Assembly (NCBI RefSeq): GCF_026230175.1
Contig: NZ_CP104208.1
Coordinates: forward strand, 248,001-312,000
Reading direction: 5' to 3'
DNA: 64,000 bases
From: Desulfovibrio mangrovi
Lineage (GTDB): Bacteria > Desulfobacterota > Desulfovibrionia > Desulfovibrionales > Desulfovibrionaceae
The notes under the pieces were generated by a model, which ran no database searches, was not told the origin of the DNA, and saw nothing but the letters and a program-made list of their open reading frames with translations. Below are positions 28,401-37,665 of the stretch, piece after piece. How positions within the stretch are numbered: the stretch's first letter is position 1; each line of letters opens with the position of its first letter. Position numbers and translations under genes: made by a program.

Positions 28401-28590
28401 GATTGCCAGCCGCTGCATCTTCAGCGCCAGTTAGTGTGATTGTATGCCCGTTTTCAAACTTAAGGATGATGGCTCCGTCCTGGAGCGCCATTTCTACTTG
28501 TCCGGATGCTACTGGTAGGTTGATGTCTGTACCTGGAATGAGTGCGATGACTTGATTCTGGTTGGGTATGGGCAACGTGGTAACTGGCAT
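25423..28590 (-). CDS. Large RTX-type secreted adhesin with Ig/cadherin-like and PPC domains
   Basis: A 1055-residue protein expected to leave by a type I system and sit at the cell surface. The N-terminal region (1-140; [27 protein letters not shown]) resembles adhesin retention modules. An Ig-like unit ([20 protein letters not shown]) and a pre-peptidase-C-like domain ([18 protein letters not shown]) follow, then cadherin/Ig-like repeats (TDTNDN, ATDAAGN). Finally a block of GGxGNDxLxG nonapeptides (about 885-980) binds calcium. No signal peptide and no PIPG tail. No transporter genes are adjacent. It is preceded by a consensus-perfect sigma-54 promoter and has its own terminator. Confidence 0.88.
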   Translation of the reverse strand: MPVTTLPIPNQNQVIALIPGTDINLPVASGQVEMALQDGAIILKFENGHTITLTGAEDAAAGNQHPRLAFQDATVEVDDLFLQSLGAGNIETAAGTQVKSGGTSEYVADFGKLNTEGEPNLELPSRQGGDSEDLRRVYDEPYTNYTSQDGGTPELDTIAPARPVILEFSEDTGLHGDFLTNDTLIELSGTAEAGSLVTVYDNGTYLGQTYADSTGHWTLANSSTMNESDFTGGRTDSNTSETNGSPDTAIIIDRSSFAPVKGSAAANAEVPSLPSVRFVGTMTDNDDGGTHDKDFIQLSLKAGETLILDIDHGMKEGGLANPDSIDSYLYLYDSNGNQVASNDDHYPLDNGSIHSFDSYLRYPVTADGTYYVTVSTFPRTSAVVSSGTYELWMSIDTPAADIASAPPQIYLTDGTHSFTATATDAAGNVSNESLAFIVEIDATPPQLETASFDVAENTTAGALIGTLGAVDAHDVTFATNSDLVSIDSSTGAVTLTEAGANLLDYEQRHSVENIGVTITDTAGNSSYQTFTLNITDTNDNAPKTSLILLEKGVDEDTVPVTFSLSDLMQHTIDYDTVGSLSVEPESLALLLTFALSDGSTANAGTMAFENGKWVYHSAGDSRYLGENNFNLTYDETTEQFTFTPATNFCGTVEMEYSVTDGVHATPGSATLNIGTVDDNPVINAPDSVQASIYDPSKIVASFSIQEFDGDAVTLSVEDSRFHIEKSGNMYNLLMNDPTAFADNLDNPFQVTITAHDIAQSGIDTHTLTVHLTNTPVALSEFTPAFEAWYADMDKEYYIYDLDHLFAGENLSYKYSYGGLEGKVNQYFETTSLHKTVDELVTISATNAEGDHSTSTIQLHWKQGTDANDYITSDPDNHALILGHGGNDVLTGGNGNDVLVGGTAFSLLSDNDILSGGAGNDALIGGAGNDILNGGEGNDILDGGAGNDILNGGTGNDIFLFTHDHTSLNVNEHHTDTIQNLTIGEDVLNLHELLQGANEYNIGDYISTTVVDGNTALAVSSHGDGNIDQIIVFQSITNSTEADLIQQLLITNTIII

Positions 28591-28672
28591 GATTCCTCCC
28601 CGGTGTGTCTATGTGCAGCGACTGAGCTGGCATATTATGAAGATGGAAGTCTTTCGACCTTCAGCCGTGTGA

Positions 28673-28687
28673 GCAAGGTTTGTGCCA
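28673..28687 (-). promoter_or_regulatory. Consensus sigma-54 promoter of the RTX adhesin
   Basis: On the minus strand TGGCAC-AAACC-TTGC, identical to the sigma-54 -24/-12 consensus with correct spacing. The predicted start is near 28661, giving a leader of about 70 bases to the ATG at 28590, which has GGGGAGGAAT upstream. PrsR is the obvious candidate activator. Confidence 0.88.
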
Positions 28688-28699
28688 CGTTCTCGTTTT

Positions 28700-29219
28700 T
28701 TTATATTGCTCTGATTTGTTTGGATTTATTAAGTGTTGAAGGCCGGTGTGAAGGATTGCTCTTGGAAATCTGGAATTCTGTACAAGTGCTTGCCAGTAAT
28801 CAGCGTGGTGAGTGCGTATAGCTAGTAGCTACTTCTTGAATTGCGTCACTATGTGTTCGTGTATCGATTTGGCGATGATGCTGGAGGGGCTGGAGAAATG
28901 TATTCTGGGCTGCCGGATTGATCCGGGTGGGGCGAGAGAGCGGCAGGGGAAAGCCCTGCTTGCATGGATGAGAGTGTCTTTCCGGCAATTTCGGAATATG
29001 GGGTGAAGGATAGCCGTAGCAGTGATGTCGCGAACTCTAACAATTATTAATAAATATCGAATTCAATGTTAGGCACGATTATTTCAAATCCACTCAGGCG
29101 CGTATGCGTGCGGTCATTGGGGTATGTCTGATAAGGGAAAACGCGATATTGCTACCATGCTTTCGTTTCTGGTGCATTATTCGTGAGGACAATTGATTGA
29201 TACCGAGATGGAGCACTCT
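28700..29219. other. Intergenic region between adhesin and second sorted protein
   Basis: Holds the possible promoter at 29071. A 64-codon frame (28812-29006, plus) has no good ribosome binding site and no recognisable domain; it is not called. Nothing else seen. Confidence 0.45.
29071..29085 (+). promoter_or_regulatory. Sigma-54-like promoter of the second sorted protein
   Basis: AGGCAC, five bases, TTTC, with correct spacing and the same TTTC form of the -12 element as at 11124 and 23240. The leader to the ATG would be about 120 bases. Confidence 0.4.
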
Positions 29220-29831
29220 ATGAAACAGATTTGCAGGATCGTTGTAGTCACGGCGTTGGCTGTTTTTGCTAGCGGATTGGCGTATGCCGAATATTCTGTC
29301 AGTGATACCTACAACATGCTCTTTGGTACGAACTATTCAAATTATGATCTTTTCCGCAGTGGCAGAATGACAAAGCCTGCAAGCGAATGGACGCTTGGTG
29401 ATATGAACACCTTGCAGGTTATGGTGATGGATACCGCAAGTACGGCAGACCTCTTTCTGAGCATCAACGGTGGGGAGAAAAAGATGTTCTTTGATAATGA
29501 TGTCTGGACGCCTCCTACCAGAGGGTATGCCATTGGTTCTCCGATCGACCTTGCGAAGAGCTTTGGTATAACCCCCGACGACCACTTTTCTTTTTATGTT
29601 GGCGACACCCTTATTTCCAGATGCAATACAAGAATGTTTTTTGCCCCAGATCCGCTACAGGGCTTTCTGCTCGGGTTTAATGATAACGGCCGATGGAAGG
29701 CTGGTGACGGTGATATGAACGAGCCTATTCTCTACGCCAAGGTGAATCCTACCCCCATACCTGGAGCGCTCTGGCTATTGGGAACGGGGGTGCTCGGGCT
29801 TGTTGGCGTCCGGAGGTTTTCACATCAATAG
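29220..29831 (+). CDS. Secreted protein with P-I-P-G C-terminal exosortase signal
   Basis: A 203-residue exported protein of unknown function. The signal peptide (1-22, ending LAYAE) precedes a soluble body (YSVSDTYNMLFGTNYSNYD, LFLSINGGEKKMFFD). The C-terminal sorting signal is PTPIPGALWLLGTG, hydrophobic stretch, GVRRF. The ATG at 29220 is preferred over 29193 because the signal peptide starts there and GGAG lies eight bases upstream. It shares the C-terminal tripartite signal, but not the body sequence, with the protein at 23391. Followed by a 15-bp terminator stem. Confidence 0.82.
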   Translation: MKQICRIVVVTALAVFASGLAYAEYSVSDTYNMLFGTNYSNYDLFRSGRMTKPASEWTLGDMNTLQVMVMDTASTADLFLSINGGEKKMFFDNDVWTPPTRGYAIGSPIDLAKSFGITPDDHFSFYVGDTLISRCNTRMFFAPDPLQGFLLGFNDNGRWKAGDGDMNEPILYAKVNPTPIPGALWLLGTGVLGLVGVRRFSHQ

Positions 29832-29892
29832 ATCTGATAGCAATACAGGTGAGAAAGGCTGGAGATCATCTATCCCTAACTTTCAGAGCAAT

Positions 29893-29926
29893 GACAAACC
29901 CCGTCCGAAAAAGGGCGGGGTTTGTC
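29893..29926 (+). terminator. Terminator after the second sorted protein
   Basis: A long stem of GACAAACCCCG and three further pairs, with loop GAAAAA, returning as CGGGGTTTGTC. The T-tract is weak, but the stem is very stable. Confidence 0.75.
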
Positions 29927-29929
29927 GTT

Positions 29930-30557
29930 GTTCTGAGGGGGTACAAGAAGTTGCTGCAACCCATTGATTTCGTGATGTCGAGGGAGAGACTAGATACTAA
30001 GCGCGAGCTAATGTGCTGATATGTCAGGATGTGCTCGGGTGGGTTTTCAAATTTCCTGATACTTTGACCTACCAAATTGCCCCAGTTTCAGCAAGGGAAG
30101 ATGGTCGCGAAAGGCTGTTCGGGAGGGACTTCCATGTTTCTATTTAAGCGGCGTTTTGCCGGTACGGTAGTGGTGTAGCAAAAAGCTGATTGTACGTTGC
30201 CTGACAAGGGATTTATTCACGTTTTTGAACTTGGTAAGGCGTAGTCCGGAAAAAACGGATTGCATGTGGCGCTCTTTGTGGGCGCGTTCTAATTATGACT
30301 TCATGCGCGGTGGGGGGGGGCAAGTTCGGTTATACTTTGCGCCTTTTGAAGCGAATTGGCTTTCGTTGGTTTAATCCTACCTACCTCTATCCGTTTTCCT
30401 GAAGTAGCAAGTTTTGGGATAACGGTCTTCATCTTCGTCTAGATTTATCTCATCCCCCCCCTTTTTAGGGTTTAATCCCCCAATAATCACTTCCAGAAAA
30501 AGCAGACATAATCTTGTCTGTTCTGTTAATGTGCTGAAAATAATGTTTAAAATTGTT
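29930..30557. other. Gene-poor interval before the small sorted protein
   Basis: No supported gene. Contains a 25-base motif at 30061-30085 (ACTTTGACC...AATTG...CCCAG) that recurs at 54184-54208, and poly-G tracts. Probably decayed mobile DNA. Confidence 0.45.
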
Positions 30558-30573
30558 CGGCACAGTGATTGCT
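30558..30573 (+). promoter_or_regulatory. Sigma-54 promoter of the small sorted protein
   Basis: CGGCAC-AGTGA-TTGCT, with one mismatch to TGGCAC-N5-TTGC and correct spacing. The predicted start is near 30584, about 34 bases before the ATG. Confidence 0.78.
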
Positions 30574-30617
30574 TAATGTGATGATCTAAACTCACGTCTA
30601 TTCATGGGGGGGCTCCA

Positions 30618-30827
30618 ATGAAAAGCATTCATCGTGTCGTTTTGGCAATTGCTATGGTATTGACCTTTGCGTGTGCTGCTCAGGCTACTCCGCGTAATAG
30701 CTATGACGTTGATAATGTCACTGTGGGGGCATCACCGATATCTGGATCAGGCACTCTTTTGTTGCTTGGTTTTGGTTTAGTTGGACTTGTAGGTGTGCGA
30801 AGAGTTGCATCAGGCCGTAAGGTTTGA
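30618..30827 (+). CDS. Small secreted protein with PEP-CTERM-like tail
   Basis: A 69-residue protein made almost wholly of export and sorting signals. The signal peptide is about 1-23 (ending AAQAT). About 17 residues of mature sequence (PRNSYDVDNVTVGASP) follow. Then comes PISGSGTLLLLGFGLVGLVGVRR and a basic tail; the last segment matches the tails of the two larger sorted proteins, with Ser for Pro in the motif. Poly-G ribosome binding site and a near-consensus sigma-54 promoter support it as a real gene. It may be a minor matrix peptide or an exosortase substrate used for regulation; function unknown. Confidence 0.8.
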   Translation: MKSIHRVVLAIAMVLTFACAAQATPRNSYDVDNVTVGASPISGSGTLLLLGFGLVGLVGVRRVASGRKV

Positions 30828-30849
30828 TGGTAAGTATGAAGATATCTTT

Positions 30850-30884
30850 GAGCGCATGCTATTAAGGCATGCGCTCATATTTTT
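30850..30884 (+). terminator. Terminator after the small sorted protein
   Basis: A perfect 10-bp stem GAGCGCATGC/GCATGCGCTC, 7-base loop, then ATATTTTTAT. Confidence 0.92.
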
Positions 30885-30906
30885 ATGTTAATTTAAGGGC
30901 ACGATA

Positions 30907-32232
30907 ATGAATATTTGTATAGTCGGTACTGGTTACGTTGGGCTTGTGGCTGCCGCATGTTTTGCAGAGATGGGCAATAATGTAACGTGTGTTGATATAA
31001 ATGAGAGCGTTGTAACTTCATTGAAAGATGGTGTTGTTCATATCTACGAACCAGGTCTAGAGCCTCTTGTAAAACGCAACTATTCAGAAAGACGATTACA
31101 TTTCACGACAAAGCTTGAGGAAGGACTACTGAACTCAGCAGTTGTTTTCATCGCTGTAGGGACGCCTTCCAATCCTGATGGCTCTTGTAATTTGGAATAT
31201 GTACATGGTGTTGCGCGTGAAATTGGTCGTTTAATCACACGAACGACAATTGTTGTTGATAAGTCAACAGTACCTGTTGGTACCGCTGATGCTGTTCGTG
31301 ATATTATTTCCGAAGAACTTGTAGCTCGAGGGGAGTCTGTAGAGTTTCATGTTGTATCCAATCCGGAGTTTCTGAAAGAAGGCGATGCGATAAACGATTT
31401 TATGAAGCCGGATCGTGTTGTTGTTGGTACTGACAATGATGATGTCGCTGAAACTATGCGTATATTGTACGCCCCATTTGCACGTAGTCGCGATAAGATA
31501 ATCGTGATGGGGGTGCGTAGCGCCGAAATGACGAAGTATGCAGCAAATTGCATGCTGGCTACAAAAATTTCCTTTATCAACGAGATCGCAAATATTTGTG
31601 AACGCGTTGGCGCTGACGTTCGAGATGTGCGAGTCGGCATTGGTTCCGATAGTCGTATTGGGTATCAGTTTATTTATCCAGGGGTAGGCTATGGGGGCTC
31701 ATGTTTTCCGAAGGACGTTAAAGCTCTGATCAACACTGCGAAGGGTAATGAATTTACTCCCCATCTGCTGGATGCCGTTGAGCAGGTCAATGAGCGTCAA
31801 AAAGTTCGAATGGCTGAGCGTATTGAGGAGTATTTCGAACCGCTTGGTGGGGTCTCTGGGAAAACTCTTGCAGTATGGGGGCTGGCATTTAAGGCGAATA
31901 CAGATGATATGCGCGAGGCCGCATCTATCAATATTATTGAACGATTAACTGCTAAAGGTATGTATATTAAAGCATATGATCCTGTTGCTGCAAGCAATGC
32001 TAGAGGGATTTTCTCGGGAAATCAAAACGTGAGCATAGTATCCGAGCAATATGAAGCTACGCAGTGTGCTAATGCGCTGCTTGTTGTTACAGAGTGGAAT
32101 CAATTTAGGACTCCTGATTTTGAATTGATTAAATCTTCTTTAAAGTCTGCGGTGCTCTTCGATGGCAGGAACTTGTATTCTTCTAACTACTTAGGTGAGC
32201 TTGGATATCAATACTTTGCTGTAGGTAAATAG
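30907..32232 (+). CDS. ugd: UDP-glucose 6-dehydrogenase
   Basis: A 441-residue NAD-dependent enzyme that oxidises UDP-glucose to UDP-glucuronate in the cytosol. The N-terminal Rossmann fold starts GTGYVGLVAAACFAEMG (7-23). The central domain contains the catalytic cysteine in YGGSCFPKD and the helix motif AEMTKYAANCMLATKISFINE. The C-terminal UDP-binding domain has WGLAFKANTDDMREAAS. Full length for the family. It starts the nucleotide-sugar operon; the next gene begins 14 bases after the stop. Confidence 0.96.
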   Translation: MNICIVGTGYVGLVAAACFAEMGNNVTCVDINESVVTSLKDGVVHIYEPGLEPLVKRNYSERRLHFTTKLEEGLLNSAVVFIAVGTPSNPDGSCNLEYVHGVAREIGRLITRTTIVVDKSTVPVGTADAVRDIISEELVARGESVEFHVVSNPEFLKEGDAINDFMKPDRVVVGTDNDDVAETMRILYAPFARSRDKIIVMGVRSAEMTKYAANCMLATKISFINEIANICERVGADVRDVRVGIGSDSRIGYQFIYPGVGYGGSCFPKDVKALINTAKGNEFTPHLLDAVEQVNERQKVRMAERIEEYFEPLGGVSGKTLAVWGLAFKANTDDMREAASINIIERLTAKGMYIKAYDPVAASNARGIFSGNQNVSIVSEQYEATQCANALLVVTEWNQFRTPDFELIKSSLKSAVLFDGRNLYSSNYLGELGYQYFAVGK

Positions 32233-32246
32233 TGGTAGGAGGGGGC

Positions 32247-33683
32247 ATGATAATTCCAGTTATACTCGCAGGGGGATCCGGTACTAGACTTTGGCCGCTG
32301 TCTCGCCAGTTATACCCAAAACAGTTCCTTCCTTTAGTGAACGGAAAAACTCTATTTCAGGATACGGCTTTAAGATTATCTCGTAATTCTGATTTTGATT
32401 CTCCTATTGTTGTATGTAGTGAAGATCATCGCTTTATGGTCGCTGAACAGGCTCGCGAGAAGAAGATTTCTCTCTCGAAGATTATTCTTGAGCCGGTAGG
32501 CAAAAATACAGCTCCTGCCACGTATGTTGCAGCTGAACAGGCTTGTCGTATTGATGAAAACTCTACTTTACTTGTGTTGCCTGCTGACCACCATATTAAT
32601 AATGTGGAATTGTTTCTAGCAACGGTATCGAAGGGAAAGGAGCTTGCAGAGGCTGGGGCGTTGGTAACTTTTGGTATTGTGCCCAAATATGCCGAAACTG
32701 GGTATGGTTACATTGAACGTGGTTCAGTTACAGGTAACGTTGAAAGTGAAGCCTACACAATAAATAGGTTTGTTGAGAAACCGGATGCGGATACAGCTCA
32801 GACCTATGTTGATTCCGGTAATTTTTACTGGAATAGTGGTATGTTCATGTTTTCCGCGAAGCGTTATATGCAAGAGCTTGAGCGAGTTAACTCTACAATG
32901 GCGGAAGCTTGTCAGCTGGCTATAGCTAACGGCAAGCATGATCTTGACTTTTTTAGGCTTGATGCGGCGAGCTTTGCTGAAAGCCCAAGTGATTCCATCG
33001 ACTATGCTGTTATGGAGCACACTTCAGCTGGTGCAGTCATTCCGCTTGATGCAGGTTGGAATGATGTAGGATCATGGAGTGCTCTTTGGGATATAAAAGA
33101 AAAAGATGCTCATGAGAACGTTGCGTTGGGGGACGTTATTACGCATGACGTACATGGGTCTTACCTTCATTCGACAGGGCGTCTACTTGCAGTAGTAGGT
33201 CTTCAAGACCATGTTGTGGTCGAAACCGCTGATGCTGTGATGGTCTCTCCGAAAGATCGCGTCCAGGATGTAAAAAAGCTTGTGAACACGCTCAAGGCCG
33301 ACAGTCGTCCTGAGGCGCTTCTTCACAAGAAGGTATATCGCCCATGGGGCGCGTATGAAACTATCAATCTTGAAGAGCGGTTTCAGGTTAAGCGGATTAC
33401 CGTAAAGCCAGGAGCTATTCTTTCTCTTCAAAAGCATCACCATCGAGCTGAGCATTGGATCGTTGTTAAGGGGACAGCCTTGGTTACTCGCGGTGAAGAT
33501 ACGATCATGCTCAAGGAAGAGGAATCTACTTATATTCCGCTTGGCTACCTTCATCGTTTGGAAAACCCCGGAAAGATAGATCTTGAGCTCATAGAGGTGC
33601 AAACGGGCAGCTATCTTGGTGAAGACGATATAGTCCGTTTTGATGACATGTATGGTCGTCATGACACCAAGGAGATTTCCTAA
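32247..33683 (+). CDS. manC: Mannose-1-phosphate guanylyltransferase / mannose-6-phosphate isomerase
   Basis: A 478-residue bifunctional enzyme supplying GDP-mannose. The nucleotidyltransferase domain has the signature AGGSGTRLWPLSRQLYPKQFLPL near the N terminus, VEPVGKNTAPA, and FVEKPD. The C-terminal cupin isomerase domain has RPWGAYETI, VKPGAILSLQKHHHRAEHWIVV and YIPLGYLHRLENPG. The ATG at 32247 has GGAGGGGG upstream and is preferred to the in-frame start five codons earlier. It overlaps the next gene by one base (TAATG). Confidence 0.95.
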   Translation: MIIPVILAGGSGTRLWPLSRQLYPKQFLPLVNGKTLFQDTALRLSRNSDFDSPIVVCSEDHRFMVAEQAREKKISLSKIILEPVGKNTAPATYVAAEQACRIDENSTLLVLPADHHINNVELFLATVSKGKELAEAGALVTFGIVPKYAETGYGYIERGSVTGNVESEAYTINRFVEKPDADTAQTYVDSGNFYWNSGMFMFSAKRYMQELERVNSTMAEACQLAIANGKHDLDFFRLDAASFAESPSDSIDYAVMEHTSAGAVIPLDAGWNDVGSWSALWDIKEKDAHENVALGDVITHDVHGSYLHSTGRLLAVVGLQDHVVVETADAVMVSPKDRVQDVKKLVNTLKADSRPEALLHKKVYRPWGAYETINLEERFQVKRITVKPGAILSLQKHHHRAEHWIVVKGTALVTRGEDTIMLKEEESTYIPLGYLHRLENPGKIDLELIEVQTGSYLGEDDIVRFDDMYGRHDTKEIS

Positions 33684-35044
33684 TGAGGCCAATCTCTCGT
33701 GAAGTGTTCCGTACTTATGATATTCGGGGAATAGTTGGGGAAGATTTCGACGAAGAATGGGTAGAGCGTCTGGGGAAGGCCTGCGGTACCTACTTTCTGA
33801 GTAAAGCCTCCAAGGTGGCAGTTGTTGGTTATGATTGCTGCCAGACATCTCCCGGTTATGCCGGGGCGTTGACCCGTGGACTTAACTCAGTGGGTATCGG
33901 TGTTGTTGATATTGGGCAAGTGTCTACTCCGGCGTTTTATTATGCCGTAACTACTCTGGGTGAAACAGCGGGTGTAATTGTTACTGCAAGTCATAATCCA
34001 TCGGAGTTCAATGGCTTTAAGATCTGGCAAGGTAAAAGCACCATTCACTCTGAGGCGGTACAGGGCATATATACTTTGATGGAAGCCGGAGTGTTTCCTG
34101 AAGGTAGTGGTTCTGTCATACAAAAGAACATTCTTCCGCAATACATTGCAGAACTCGCTGGTAGCGTTTCTTTAGGACGACGTGTGAAGGTGGTTGTGGA
34201 CGGTGGCAACGGTGCTGGTGGTGATATTACTGCTGATGCACTGGAGGCCGCTGGCGCTGAAGTCGTTCGTCTGTTTTGTATGCCTGATGGGACTTTCCCA
34301 AACCATCATCCTGATCCTGTTGTTGAAGAAAACGTTGTCGATTTGAAACGAACCGTGCTCGCAGAACAGGCAGACTTAGGGATTGGTCTAGATGGTGATG
34401 GCGACAGAATTGGCGTGATTACCGAACAGGGCAACATGATGTATGGCGACCAGTTGGTGGCCATTTATGCCAGAGATATTCTTAAGTCCTTCCCCGGAGC
34501 TTCCATCATCGGCGAAGTTAAGTGCTCGCACTTGATGTACAACGATATCGTAGAACATGGCGGAAATGCCGTGATGTGGAAAACAGGCCATTCGTTGATT
34601 AAAGCACATATGCGTGAAATTGGCGCTAAGTTCGCTGGTGAAATGAGCGGACATATGTTTTTTGCTGATAGATACTATGGTTTTGACGATGCCACCTATG
34701 CGGCACTGCGGCTGGTTGAGATTTTAAGCCGTTCAGAAGCTCCTATGAGCGGACAGTTGAGTACTTGGCCAAAAACGTTTTCGACCCCTGAAATACGACT
34801 TGATTGTCCCGAGGAACTCAAGGCGCCTGTCGTCTCTAAGGCTGTAGAGTATTTCGGTGCTAAGTTTGACGCGATCGATATTGATGGTGTGCGTGCAATT
34901 TTTTCAGATGGTTGGGGGCTAATTCGTGCTTCTAATACGCAGCCTGTTTTGGTGCTGCGTTTCGAGGCTGAAACAGAGTCACGTATGAATGAAATTAAGA
35001 CAATGTTTGAAGAAAAATTAAATCTTTGGATTGCAGAAGCATAA
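33683..35044 (+). CDS. manB: Phosphomannomutase / phosphoglucomutase (ManB/AlgC type)
   Basis: A 453-residue enzyme interconverting mannose-6-phosphate and mannose-1-phosphate. The phosphoserine loop is TASHNPSEFNGFK, the metal-binding loop DGDGDRIGV, the sugar-binding loop GEMSGHMFF, and the phosphate-binding loop RASNTQPVLVLRFEAE. These are the four defining elements of the alpha-D-phosphohexomutase family. AAGGAG is positioned before the ATG inside the previous gene's end. With manC and gmd it forms a complete route from mannose-6-phosphate to GDP-mannose and its 4-keto-6-deoxy derivative. Confidence 0.95.
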   Translation: MRPISREVFRTYDIRGIVGEDFDEEWVERLGKACGTYFLSKASKVAVVGYDCCQTSPGYAGALTRGLNSVGIGVVDIGQVSTPAFYYAVTTLGETAGVIVTASHNPSEFNGFKIWQGKSTIHSEAVQGIYTLMEAGVFPEGSGSVIQKNILPQYIAELAGSVSLGRRVKVVVDGGNGAGGDITADALEAAGAEVVRLFCMPDGTFPNHHPDPVVEENVVDLKRTVLAEQADLGIGLDGDGDRIGVITEQGNMMYGDQLVAIYARDILKSFPGASIIGEVKCSHLMYNDIVEHGGNAVMWKTGHSLIKAHMREIGAKFAGEMSGHMFFADRYYGFDDATYAALRLVEILSRSEAPMSGQLSTWPKTFSTPEIRLDCPEELKAPVVSKAVEYFGAKFDAIDIDGVRAIFSDGWGLIRASNTQPVLVLRFEAETESRMNEIKTMFEEKLNLWIAEA

Positions 35045-35056
35045 ATAGGAACTGTC

Positions 35057-36148
35057 ATGTCGAAAAAGGTTGCTCTTATAACTGGTGTTACTGGTCAGGA
35101 TGGCGCTTATCTAGCTGAATTGCTGTTGAGTAAAGGATATGAGGTGCATGGTCTAAAGCGTCGTGCATCTTCTTTTAACACAGCGCGTGTTGACCATATA
35201 TACTCTGATCTCCATGAAGATAATGTGCGCTTTTTTATGCATTATGGGGACATGACTGACTCCACTAGCTTGATTCGTCTGATTCAGAAAATTGTTCCGG
35301 ACGAAATCTATAACCTTGCTGCTCAAAGTCATGTGCAGGTTTCTTTCGAGTCACCTGAATATACTGCTAACTCAGATGCGCTTGGTACTCTTCGTATTCT
35401 GGAAGCTATTCGCATTTTGGGGTTAGAAGGCAAAACTCGTTTCTACCAGGCCTCTACGAGTGAGATGTTTGGCAAGGTTGTCGAGACGCCACAGAAAGAA
35501 ACAACTCCCTTTTATCCACGCAGCCCCTATGCGGCAGCAAAGGTGTATGGTTATTGGATCACGGTAAACTATCGTGAAGCCTACGGCATGTATGCCTGCA
35601 ATGGTATCTTGTTTAACCACGAATCTCCAATTCGGGGTGAGACGTTTGTTACTCGCAAGATTACACGTGCAGTAGCGCGTATTCGCCTGGGGCTGCAGGA
35701 TGAATTGTACCTCGGAAACTTGGATTCTAAGCGGGACTGGGGACATGCACGCGACTATGTTGAAGCGATGTGGCTGATGTTGCAGCAAGAGCAACCCGAA
35801 GATTTTGTCGTTGCGACAGGTCAAACGCAATCTGTGCGGGAGTTTGTTGAAAAAGCATTTAAAAGCGTTGGATTCATAATAGAGTGGGAAGGTGAGGGGC
35901 TTAATGAGGTCGGTCGGGATTCAATGAGTGGTAAGATTATGGTGCGAGTGGATAAGCGCTATTTCCGACCAACAGAGGTTGATTTCCTTTTAGGTGACCC
36001 CTCCAAGGCTAAAGAAAAGCTTGGCTGGCAGGCAACGGTTAGTATTGATCAACTTGTAGAGGAGATGGTTAAGGCTGACCTGCAAGAAGCTCAGCGTGAC
36101 CATCTATGTAAAACCAGTGGGTTCCAGACTCTGAATAATTTCGAATAG
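35057..36148 (+). CDS. gmd: GDP-mannose 4,6-dehydratase
   Basis: A 363-residue short-chain dehydrogenase-fold enzyme making GDP-4-keto-6-deoxy-mannose. The nucleotide-binding [15 protein letters not shown] lies at the N terminus. Other motifs are the family's [18 protein letters not shown], catalytic TSEMFG with [13 protein letters not shown], and the [15 protein letters not shown] segment, here [25 protein letters not shown] is near the C terminus. Nine bases separate it from the GDP-fucose synthase gene. Full length. Confidence 0.96.
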   Translation: MSKKVALITGVTGQDGAYLAELLLSKGYEVHGLKRRASSFNTARVDHIYSDLHEDNVRFFMHYGDMTDSTSLIRLIQKIVPDEIYNLAAQSHVQVSFESPEYTANSDALGTLRILEAIRILGLEGKTRFYQASTSEMFGKVVETPQKETTPFYPRSPYAAAKVYGYWITVNYREAYGMYACNGILFNHESPIRGETFVTRKITRAVARIRLGLQDELYLGNLDSKRDWGHARDYVEAMWLMLQQEQPEDFVVATGQTQSVREFVEKAFKSVGFIIEWEGEGLNEVGRDSMSGKIMVRVDKRYFRPTEVDFLLGDPSKAKEKLGWQATVSIDQLVEEMVKADLQEAQRDHLCKTSGFQTLNNFE

Positions 36149-36156
36149 GCTTAGCA

Positions 36157-37215
36157 ATGAATAGACACGCAAAGATTTATGTTGCTGGGCATCGTGGGCT
36201 GGTTGGTTCTGCCATTGTTCGGCAATTAAAGGCTAAAGGGTATACCAACCTTGTCACTCGCACGCATAGTGAGCTCGACCTTTTGAACCAGCAGGCTGTT
36301 GCAGATTTCTTTGCTGCAGAAAAGCCGGAATACGTGTTTCTCGCTGCCGCGAAGGTTGGCGGCATTATGGCCAATAATACGTATCGTGGTCAGTTTATAT
36401 ACGAAAACATGACTATTCAGAATCATGTGATGCATCAAAGCATGTTGCATGGGGTGAAGCGTTTGGTTTTTTTGGGTAGTTCATGCATATACCCAAAGAT
36501 GGCACAACAACCGATCAAAGAAGAGTATCTGATGACGGGTCCTCTGGAGCCGACCAATTCTCCATATGCAGTAGCAAAGATAGCAGGGATTGAAATGTGC
36601 CACGCGTATAATGCGCAGTATGGTACATCGTTTGTGCCTGTTATGCCGACCAATCTTTATGGGCCTGGAGATAATTTTGACCTTGAAACATCTCATGTGC
36701 TGCCAGCTTTGATGCGTAAGTTTTATTTAGGGAAGCTTGCAATGGACGGAGATTGGGACGCCATAGATACAGATGAAAAAAAATGGGGCAAGATTCCTGA
36801 AGATATCAAGAAGTCCATAGGCTGCTACGAAAGAGACGCGAGTAATTGCAAGGTTGTCCTCTGGGGGACGGGAAGTCCTTATCGAGAATTTCTCTACGTA
36901 GATGATATGGCTGATGCATGTATTTTCGTGATGTTTGAGAGTGATACAACAGAGTTGTTGAATATCGGAACAGGTGAAGATTTGATTATTAAAAAAGTCT
37001 CAGAGATTTTGGCAGCTGTTGTGGGGTATGATGGAGGCATTATATGGGATGTGACAAAGCCAGATGGAACTTTAAAAAAAGTATTAGATGTTAGTAAAAT
37101 CAGCTTATTGGGTTGGCGCCCTCAGGTTGATCTGCAGGATGGAATTTCTCGGGCTATGGAATACTATACAAAAAAGTCGTGTGGATCAGGTGCTGGGTGT
37201 TCCAGTAAGGGATGA
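36157..37215 (+). CDS. fcl: GDP-L-fucose synthase
   Basis: A 352-residue epimerase-reductase converting GDP-4-keto-6-deoxy-mannose to GDP-L-fucose. It has AGHRGLVGSAIVRQL (Rossmann loop), GSSCIYP, and the catalytic Tyr/Lys in NSPYAVAKIAG. The family motif EYLMTGPLEPTNSPY and the substrate loop GTGSPYREFLYVDDMA are also present. It is about 30 residues longer than the E. coli enzyme owing to an insert near 200-225 and a C-terminal tail (KKSCGSGAGCSSKG). Last gene of the nucleotide-sugar operon; no terminator obvious before the decayed IS region. Confidence 0.95.
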   Translation: MNRHAKIYVAGHRGLVGSAIVRQLKAKGYTNLVTRTHSELDLLNQQAVADFFAAEKPEYVFLAAAKVGGIMANNTYRGQFIYENMTIQNHVMHQSMLHGVKRLVFLGSSCIYPKMAQQPIKEEYLMTGPLEPTNSPYAVAKIAGIEMCHAYNAQYGTSFVPVMPTNLYGPGDNFDLETSHVLPALMRKFYLGKLAMDGDWDAIDTDEKKWGKIPEDIKKSIGCYERDASNCKVVLWGTGSPYREFLYVDDMADACIFVMFESDTTELLNIGTGEDLIIKKVSEILAAVVGYDGGIIWDVTKPDGTLKKVLDVSKISLLGWRPQVDLQDGISRAMEYYTKKSCGSGAGCSSKG

Positions 37216-37589
37216 GCTGAGCTTATCTATAGATGACAGACACGAAGCGAGATGTTGTCGTCCACCCATGAAGGGAAGTAAATGTGAACGATCAGCTATT
37301 CGAAAGTGATCAAAAAGTTCGCCAGCGAGCTTGTTTCAGAGTGGAGTTCTCGTGCCGCGAAGCCGGGGAGTAGCTGGGGTGCAGTTCGTGGCAGTCTGTG
37401 AAGGGGGTAATCTTTGCGCGCTTGTGGGGGATTCCCTATTATTAAATAAACGCCACTATAAAGGATATTAAGGTGTTCCAAGAGGGGGATGCAGGACGTC
37501 GTCTTGAGAGCGACATCTCAAGAAAGCTGCGGGGATTTTGCCAAGGAGTCTCAGTAGATGTAGGCGTGGGTTAAGAGCCAAAACGGTGA

Positions 37590-37665
37590 GTATTCAAGAA
37601 TATTATTTTCTATAATCGCCATGGTAAGTCCAAGCGGTTTTGGGGATGGATTAGTCCCATAGAGA
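37590..37665 (+). pseudogene. IS3-family orfB C-terminal fragment (decayed)
   Basis: One frame reads VFKNIIFYNRHGKSKRFW then GWISPIE, which matches the IS3 transposase C-terminal pattern of a Tyr-Asn-Arg followed about ten residues later by SP and an acidic residue. Only about 25 codons are recognisable; no start, stop or ends could be placed. Confidence 0.5.
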
